Below are positions 57,747 to 64,000 of a stretch of DNA of 64,000 bases, in pieces (the stretch's first letter is position 1; each line of letters starts with the position of its first letter). The position numbers and the translations under genes are program-made. Location: assembly GCA_036936605.1 (NCBI GenBank), contig JAUPFV010000001.1, positions 216,161,530 through 216,225,529 on the forward strand. The letters run 5' to 3'. Origin of the DNA: Limnanthes douglasii subsp. nivea (Eukaryota; Streptophyta; Magnoliopsida; Brassicales; Limnanthaceae). The notes below the pieces were generated by a model. It worked only from the letters and a program-made list of their open reading frames with translations, was not told where the DNA came from and made no database searches.

Positions 57747-59090
57747 TTATGCGAACCACTCCGGTTGGACCCATGGCCCTCTCTTGTTTCTGGATTGTAG
57801 AATTTGAGCAGGAGCAGCTGGCTGAGACTGAGCTTTTGCCCTACCATGCCCCTGTCTGGTTTCTCTTGCTTTGTTCCCGGACTGGTTTTGATTTGGAGTT
57901 GGTGCCACTGGGGTGGACCTCACCTGCCGGTGCACCCTAGTTTTCTTTGTTTCATCGACGTTTATTTGTTTGCCAACCTGATTCAGCAACCCTCCCCATG
58001 TCATAGCCTTCTTTCTGGTTACTGAATCAGCCAGATTGCATGGGTTCAAACCTTGCCTTAGGGATGCTATTGCCACTTGTTCGAAGCAATCAGCCAACCC
58101 ATTCTTTGTGTTCACAAAACGACTTATGTACTCTTTCAAGGACTCATTTGGTTCCTGGGCACAATGGATTATGGTGTCTCCATTTCCATTCAGCTCCTTA
58201 CTCCCTACGAACTGCCTTCGAAAGGCCACCCAAAACGTATCGAAATCTTTAATACAACCCTGAGGCAGGCTGTTGTACCATTTCAGAGCACTCCCCGTAA
58301 ATGATTGGGAGAATTCTCTACAAAGTAGTTTATCATCATCATCAAAGTTCATCATGAAGTTCTTGAATTGCTCCAGATGGTTGTCCGGATCAGTACTGCC
58401 ATCGTACTTCTCCATTTTAGTGCTGTCAAACCTCTTGGGGAGGTTTCCGGACAGGATTTTAGAAGACAGTGGAGACTGCCTCCAATTCCTTCCACGAATG
58501 AACACAGTATCCTCATTGGGAGTTGCAAAGATACCTGGCTCATCGTGGAAAGCAAAGGGATCCATCAGCATCTTGTCCGTATACCTCCGGTGGTGAGATG
58601 ACCATTTTCCAATATGCCTCTTCATTCTTCCATGGTGGTCTCTTTTTCTTGAATATTTCTTAACCTGCTTTTGCTTTTTCTTGGTTCGACCCTCATCGCT
58701 GCTAGAGGACAAGGATTTTTCATTTCCCTCACTGTCCGAAGAGCTACCCAAAGATTCTGAGCTCGAGTCAGAACTCTCCACAGACTTGGACCGGTGAGAC
58801 TTTTTAGAACTAGCATGAGTCTTTTTGGTGCTCACATGAGTTTTGGAAGCCTCATGCTCTCTGGGGTTATCGGTGTGATGAGCAACCGATGCCTTGGATT
58901 TTTCTTTCACGCCCATCTTGGTTTTTTCAGCCCTCAGAGCTTCTATTTCAAGCTTTAACCTGTCGCGCTCTTGGATAGTGCACTCATCGTTCTCTTCCAC
59001 CACTTCGAGCAAAGCTGGTGGAAGCTCTGGATTGTCCAAATTCATACGGACAGAATTTCTTGGCAGGTTTTGAATGTTTGATTCAGGCAC
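57747..59090 (-). CDS. gag: Tat gag
   Basis: The 447-residue frame starts at the ATG ending at 59090. It has an N-terminal coiled coil (EERDRLKLEIEALRAEK type, about 30-55), a Ser/Lys-rich low-complexity region (about 90-165) and the conserved retrotransposon Gag core (FDDDDKLLCREFSQSFTGSA to FEQVAIASLRQGL, about 255-375). It ends at WFA before TAA 57744-57746. The next codons stay in frame, and the decayed copy has GAA (Glu) at this place, so the stop is probably a GAA-to-TAA mutation. Gag forms the virus-like particle. Confidence 0.9.
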   Translation of the reverse strand: MPESNIQNLPRNSVRMNLDNPELPPALLEVVEENDECTIQERDRLKLEIEALRAEKTKMGVKEKSKASVAHHTDNPREHEASKTHVSTKKTHASSKKSHRSKSVESSDSSSESLGSSSDSEGNEKSLSSSSDEGRTKKKQKQVKKYSRKRDHHGRMKRHIGKWSSHHRRYTDKMLMDPFAFHDEPGIFATPNEDTVFIRGRNWRQSPLSSKILSGNLPKRFDSTKMEKYDGSTDPDNHLEQFKNFMMNFDDDDKLLCREFSQSFTGSALKWYNSLPQGCIKDFDTFWVAFRRQFVGSKELNGNGDTIIHCAQEPNESLKEYISRFVNTKNGLADCFEQVAIASLRQGLNPCNLADSVTRKKAMTWGGLLNQVGKQINVDETKKTRVHRQVRSTPVAPTPNQNQSGNKARETRQGHGRAKAQSQPAAPAQILQSRNKRGPWVQPEWFA

Positions 59091-59097
59091 CTTTCTC

Positions 59098-59115
59098 CTC
59101 CCACTGTGGTCGCCA
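59098..59115 (-). promoter_or_regulatory. Primer-binding site of the Tat element
   Basis: The minus strand reads TGGCGACCACAGTGGGAG, three bases inside the 5' LTR. It is identical in the decayed element. A tRNA-Arg primer is usual for Ogre/Tat, but I could not check the tRNA. Confidence 0.8.
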
Positions 59116-59118
59116 ATT

Positions 59119-59604
59119 TGGTGTGGATAATAACCGTCTGAGGGTAGGCTAGTAATTTCAAGTGGAATTTTAAGGTGGTGTATGGGTGTTTAACGGTGGT
59201 GTGTGGGTGTTTAATGGTGGTGTGTGGGTGTTTAACGGTTAGAGTAGAGAGTAGAGAGATGATTAAGCAGCTTGGTAGCAGTTAATTCTCATTATTCTTA
59301 GTTAATGCGGGTGGTTAGGTATTTATAGTATAATGTTTGGGCCCTTATGGGCTTTCGGGTCATGTTTAATGGAACCGGGTCATGTTAAAAGACCCATGAG
59401 CTCTAAGTAGGAGAGCAAGCAGCTTAGTCAAGAAGTGTTTAGGTTTTTTAGTACTTTTGTCATAGTTCGAACAGCCTTAAGTTCACAGAATTCTGTCCGG
59501 TCCAAATAACCTGTTCGATCCCTGTCCATGTAACCTGTCCGGTTTTCGGAGAGACTAGACTGATTTGCCCTTGTCCGGGGACCATCCTGAATTCGGACTC
59601 ATCA
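59119..59604 (-). repeat. 5' LTR of the complete Tat element
   Basis: Carries a TATAAATA box on the minus strand at 59320-59327, likely the promoter for gag-pol. It differs from the 3' LTR at about 11 positions. Confidence 0.95.
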
Positions 59605-59609
59605 ATTGT
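59605..59609 (+). repeat. Target-site duplication of Tat element, right (ATTGT)
   Basis: Identical to 49018-49022. MULE sequence resumes immediately after. Confidence 0.95.
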
Positions 59610-61145
59610 TATTCTAAATCAGCCTAGCGACATGGTGTTTATGAATTTTTATACCTATTCACGATAATTGTCTGATTATTCTGTAGTCTTGGATTTTCTC
59701 TTTACAATGAGGAGTAACACATATACTTACAATTAACAGCAAAAAGGCTAACCAAAAATATGTGTGCCATCCTTATGCTCACGACCTTCTTAAAATCCAC
59801 TCCGGGAGCCCACAACATGCATTTATGAAAATCAGAACTACTATTTGATGGGGAGTGGGTCTGTAGAGGCAATAAATCAGTTAAAGGCATGTATTGATAG
59901 TCAGAGAAAAACCTTATAACAAATATAAAGTTATCTTAATGTTAAGAATTTGTAAACAAAAAAGTACCAGAAACTTAAACATAGTATGGTTTGCTGATCA
60001 AACCATAAAATTGTTTGGAGAATGACCTCTGCAAACAAGCATAACAAATCAATAGCACTAAAATGTAAACAATTAAATTGTGCATTTGATTGAATATTCT
60101 TTGCAGCAAGTACTATATTTATACCACAAAATGATTGGTTAATTTAAAACTTAAAGTTGAGTGTTTTTTAGGTAACTTACTCTAAAGCCTTGGTGTCTGC
60201 CTTGTTTAGATACTTCAAAAGTCACAAATGCATCTAATTATGGAATATCTAGCAATCATGATCATATTTAGCAATGTTATGCAACAGTTACAATTATGGT
60301 CATATCTAGCAATCATGGTCATACAATTAACACATAAATCACAATGTCATACATTTAACACATAAATCGCAATTTCATGACCGTATTTCTAAATTGCATC
60401 ATCACTAGCAACAATCACATCGTGTTCCTGCAACTCTAAAAACTAAAATCAGGCTATTGGAGAGTCAACCAAAACAGAAAAATACATAAAAACTCAAATA
60501 TATACACGGTTAAACCTATTTTTAACTTATAAATGAACATCAAAACAGGAAATCGTGAAGTTACGAATTCAGTTTAGGAGAAAAAAACAAAAAACCAGAT
60601 ACTTGCAGTAAAAACAGTAACTGAAAACCTTAGCTTTGAAGTCACCTTACTAACAATAATTGTAGATGGAACTAGCTGCCAACATGAAAAAACAAGTCTG
60701 AAAAACCTTATGCACATACTGATGTAGTCTGAAAATCAAGAGCTAACTCAAAACTTTATGCACATACCAATGTAGTCTGAAAAACCATTTTTATGTGGTC
60801 CGAACAGGTCAAGTAGCTCTAACGATTGAAAAATAGGAGTTATAGTGGTAAAGAGGTATACCAGAATGATCATCGGTAGTTATGGGAGATAAGGTTTTGA
60901 GAAACTTTTGGTTTTAAGAGGTTTATGTTATGAGGAGATGGAGGCGGCTACTTACAAATTCAATTGTTTAAAATACCTAATTCGATGGAAAAATGAGTCT
61001 CTCACAAAAAAAAGCTTATATAGTTGGTTGAGGGTAGTTAGGGTATTAAAAAAATTGAGTATTGAATGAGAGTTATTTTAATGAGATGGGTATTAAGTAA
61101 GCATAAACCCATTTTTAGGTACTAGAAGACAGTATGTTTGGTGAG
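59610..61145. other. Right part of non-autonomous MULE interior
   Basis: It is mostly non-coding. CTAGCAATCATG-type repeats lie at 60240-60370. A possible captured exon on the minus strand at about 59856-59783 (acceptor CTCTACAG, text THSPSNSSSDFHKCMLWAPG, donor AAG/GTCGTG) is not recognised. Confidence 0.45.
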
Positions 61146-61169
61146 TATGTACTTAAGGTGTCATTTCCC
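61146..61169 (-). repeat. Right terminal repeat of non-autonomous MULE
   Basis: On the minus strand GGGAAATGACACCTTAAGTA, against GGGAAATGACACACTAAGTA at 24189. The neighbouring ATACCCATCTCATT is also shared. Confidence 0.75.
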
Positions 61170-61499
61170 TAAAAAACAAAAAAATATTATTTTGCGATAA
61201 TTTTTATATTAGATTTTTTATGTTTTTATATTTTGAGAAAATAAGGTCTCTCAATTTTTTTATTAAGTTTATGGGTTGTTTATCCTGGATAAATTATTTA
61301 AATGCAATAAATCATATAGAATTGTCGATGTTAGTGTTAATTTGTTTTGCATCAAGGTGTTATATTTTATGGTCAACATCACATTTTTACTTATAAAAAG
61401 AAGAATTTTTAAAACTTGGAGTATCTTTGCACTGTAAATTGAATATTCAATCTTGTCATAAGATTTGTATGAAAGTTAATTAAAGAGATTGCTTAACTT

Positions 61500-63555
61500 C
61501 AAAATTCAAGCTATATTAATTCATCTATCTTACTATTCTAACTAATCCAGCTCCACTTGAACCACCATTAAACATACAAGAACCGTCAACATTCAGTTTA
61601 AGGCTATCCTCATTAGAATGAAGCTATTTTAAAATAGTAATATTCTTATTTTTATTTATATAAATGAAACAACCTAGATTTTTAGAAATATTATAATCAC
61701 CGTCTTCTTATTTAAAAAATTTGAACTATCTAATCTTGATAGGAATTTGCTTTTGAGTAAGATTTGGTTAGATGTTATATTTTTACTGTCAAATGTGGGT
61801 TTATTCCTAAAATGCCAAATAGTCTAACTCTTTATAGAAAGGATCCTAGTTCGAATATGGACCTTTTAATCAGTAGACCAAAACCAACATCTTACTAGGT
61901 GTTGAATAGTCATATAGCAACTTATATCAATCTCAATTAAGCTAGCAAGCTTAGACCAGATAGGCCAAACAGTCTTACAATTGATAAAACAATGATTCAC
62001 AGTTTCATAATTAGAACATAATTGCATTTAGAAGCCAGAGAAAAGTGTTTTCTATTGAGGTTATGATCAACTGTGATATAGCATTTCCTATCCTTCCAAA
62101 GCATGAGATAGTACGTGGTTGGGATGGAATTGTTCCAAATCGTTTCAGAAAGGCTTGAATGATTAGAGTGGTTTCTTAATTTTCCCCTAATTTTCCCCAA
62201 GTTGATTTAGTATTGAAGTTTCGAGATTTATCTACTGTCCATATAATTCTATCCTCTTTATCATTACAAATTTATTGATTAGTGATTAACTTAATGTTAG
62301 AGGGAATCATAATACGTTTAATTTTATCTATATCCCAATTTTATTAAGCCATAAATTTTTAACCTTATCAATATTTTACCAGTCATAATTTTGTCGACCA
62401 GAAATATCAATTAAAGGCTTATCTCTAAACCATTTATATAACCTAAATTTTGTGTCACATTTACCAATTTTCCATATTATATATGTTTCAACTTTATCAT
62501 TAATTTGCAGCAATGTCTTCCAGGTTTTAAACTCTTTAGTGTTTAAATTAAGAAAATGATGATGTTTCTTAATAGTATATGGAATGCATATACTTAGACC
62601 ATAGGGTTTTATATTTACAAAATTTGAACCATAATTTATAAAAACAAATGTATTGAATATCATATTTTGTTTCTAATATCTAAGCCAACTTCCTTGTAGG
62701 GTTTACATATGTTATTCCAGTTGGTCAAAATAATAAAATAAGAGGTATCTTCATATTCTCACATAAATCGATTTAATAGTCTCTCAATTCTATTAATTAC
62801 AGTTTCAAGCATGTTATATCATTGAATGTAAATCCAAGGGATAAACATAAGGTGCTTGAATAAGAGAAATTCTATGACCAAAAGAGAGGGATTTTGCTTA
62901 ACTTTATTATTGTTATGAATGTAAAAAACTTAAGTATTTAATGGGAAGGGTCTTTTTTTAATCCAATGATATTTTCTAAAAAAGATAACTCCATTGTAAC
63001 TAATTTTATTTGATACAATAATGCTATATTTGTCCTTATTGATGGATTGGCCAGAATTTAATTGGTAAATATTAAGGGAGTTTAGATTTTTTATGTTCTT
63101 TAAAGAGTCATTTTAAAAGATGACAAAGTCATCAGCAATGGCCAGAAAATTTACATTCATACTACTTTTTTGTTTTGAACTTCATTTGAGGATTTAAATT
63201 GAATAGATGATTAATACCTCTTATCAGGTATTCCTTAAATATAATGAACAGGAAAGGGGATATTGGATCCCCCTTCCTAATTCCATTAGTTCATTTAAAG
63301 TATCCATGTAAGTTACTATTGATGATTATATAGAAAAAAACATTTTCAATTCTGTTTCTAATAAGATATATAAATTTATCATGAAACCCAAAGGTTTTCA
63401 TGATATTAATAATACAACTAACGTCCATCTTGTCAAAATCCTTAGTTATGTCAATTTTAATAATATGTTACCACCTCTAATTTTTTTTGTTCAAATCATG
63501 GATAATTTCTTGAGAAAGAATGATATGTTCATGGATGTTTCTTCCCTATAAGTCT
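61500..63555 (-). pseudogene. Second LINE (plant L1 type) fragment, decayed
   Basis: On the minus strand from 63555: RT text IHEHIILSQEIIHDLNKKN (about 63540-63480), the catalytic IADD at 63129-63140, then TWKTLLQINDKVETYIIWKIG at about 62510-62450 (post-RT region). The zinc-binding/LMLWKDRKCYITVDHNLNRK region lies near 62110-62050 and the RNase H start LKLNVDGSCMFNGGSSGAG near 61600-61545. It is a relative of the LINE at 24190-29580 but a separate copy. Stops and frameshifts run throughout. The 5' side stops abruptly at about 63555. Confidence 0.8.
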
Positions 63556-64000
63556 TCATATAGGTGTTCTTTGCTTCTACAGTGTTGGTGCCTTCATTTT
63601 TTTTTGTCTAATTTCTTTTGTCCCTTTGAAAATCTTGCTCTTGTATTGCTCATTTTTATAAGAAAAGTTTCGATCTAAAGTTTTGATAGAATTTTGTTTT
63701 TGTTGATCTGTCATTTCTTCAACGGATTGTTCTTGACCAAACATGACAGTAGCATATGGCCAAGTTCAACCAAGAGAAACCCTAGATTCTTACTAATATA
63801 ACTTTTAAATATGTTACCTTGAATCCAACCATTCTGAGATCCATAGAGAAAATTTAATATGAGATTGGCCTGGAATGTTCGATCAACCCCTTAGTTGATA
63901 ATATAAAGTTTTTATTTAAATGACTTCTTCACTTCCTTCACTTTAAAGATGTCTTATTTTTCCAAAATTGTAGATGAAAACGTAGGGTGGATAATCTTAG
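63556..64000. other. Unassigned sequence at window end
   Basis: LINE similarity stops at about 63555. The remainder has short open pieces (for example a Lys/Gln-rich minus-strand stretch near 63715-63590) but no family I recognise. Confidence 0.35.

Larger units (their letters stand above)
49023..59604 (-). mobile_element. Complete Ty3/gypsy retrotransposon, Tat lineage (10,582 bp)
   Basis: Both LTRs are 486 bp (TG...CA on the plus strand), flanked by ATTGT on both sides. The order on the minus strand is 5' LTR (59119-59604), primer-binding site, gag, protease, RT-RNase H-second RNase H-integrase, antisense extra gene (plus strand), polypurine tract, 3' LTR (49023-49508). The second, archaeal-type RNase H and the antisense ORF between pol and the 3' LTR mark the Tat/Retand group. 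I count about 11 substitutions between the LTRs (about 2.3 percent), so the insertion is fairly young. A stop within gag-pro and a frame break before pol are noted separately. Confidence 0.95.
46510..61169. mobile_element. Non-autonomous MULE of the same family, split by a Tat retrotransposon
   Basis: The left end (ACTACCCATAAATACCTTCT from about 46518, then CTAATACCAAAATTGATG) matches the left end of the 12 kb MULE. The right end, on the minus strand (GGGAAATGACACCTTAAGTA from 61169, then AATGGGTTTATGCTTACTTA), matches its right end. Subtracting the 10.58 kb retrotransposon and one target duplication leaves about 4.07 kb. There is no transposase or protease. The interior holds simple repeats and a DSS1-like fragment. 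The outer flanks are A-rich on both sides (TAAAAAA), so the target duplication cannot be read with confidence. Confidence 0.75.

Noticed and set aside
46502..61180. Target duplication of the non-autonomous MULE (TAAAAAA on both sides)
   Set aside because: Both flanks are homopolymer-rich, so a match is not informative.

Overview
This is nuclear DNA from a flowering plant, probably a eudicot. It is AT-rich, its genes carry GT-AG introns, and most of it is transposable elements: MULE (Mutator-like) DNA transposons, a Ty3/gypsy element of the Tat type with a second RNase H and an antisense extra gene, plant L1-type LINEs and TRIM-type miniature retrotransposons. I see one resident host-type gene, a thiamin pyrophosphokinase-like gene (44522-45996, minus strand). 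I found no rRNA, tRNA or CRISPR.

Layout. (1) 1-24189 is a large inverted duplication of one MULE family. The left arm (1-8715, cut by the window edge) mirrors 12156-20867. The right copy is complete (12156-24189, about 12.0 kb). It carries a mudrA-type transposase gene (minus), a ten-exon Ulp1-like cysteine protease gene of the Kaonashi/CUMULE kind (plus) and a small acidic-protein gene (plus). The transposase and both protease copies are broken, while the acidic gene is open in both copies. (2) The 3.44 kb spacer (8716-12155) holds the 3' part of a LINE, a TRIM and AT microsatellites. (3) 24190-29580 is the 5' and middle part of the same LINE on the minus strand, with a TRIM complex inserted at the start of ORF2. 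(4) 30854-41040 is a decayed Tat element. (5) 41774-43862 is a 2.1 kb TIR element with an 11-bp target duplication. (6) 44522-45996 is the TPK-like gene. (7) 46510-61169 is a non-autonomous MULE with the same ends as the big MULE. It contains a captured DSS1/SEM1 fragment and is split by a young complete Tat retrotransposon (49023-59604, target duplication ATTGT). (8) 61500-63555 is a second LINE fragment.

Main result. The LINE reading frame breaks exactly at the right end of the right MULE (9-bp flank TTTATTTAA, 24190-24198). It resumes in frame, on the opposite strand, next to the inner end of the LEFT MULE (TTAAATAAA, 8716-8724). These two 9-mers are perfect reverse complements, so they are the target duplication of one MULE insertion into the LINE, now split between two MULE copies. 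The simplest explanation is two MULE insertions in opposite orientation followed by recombination between them, which inverted the 3.4 kb spacer. A misassembled palindrome must be excluded. The model predicts what lies just left of this window.

Limits. Coordinates of exons, TIRs and degenerate elements were read by eye. Family names rest on recognised motifs, not on database searches.
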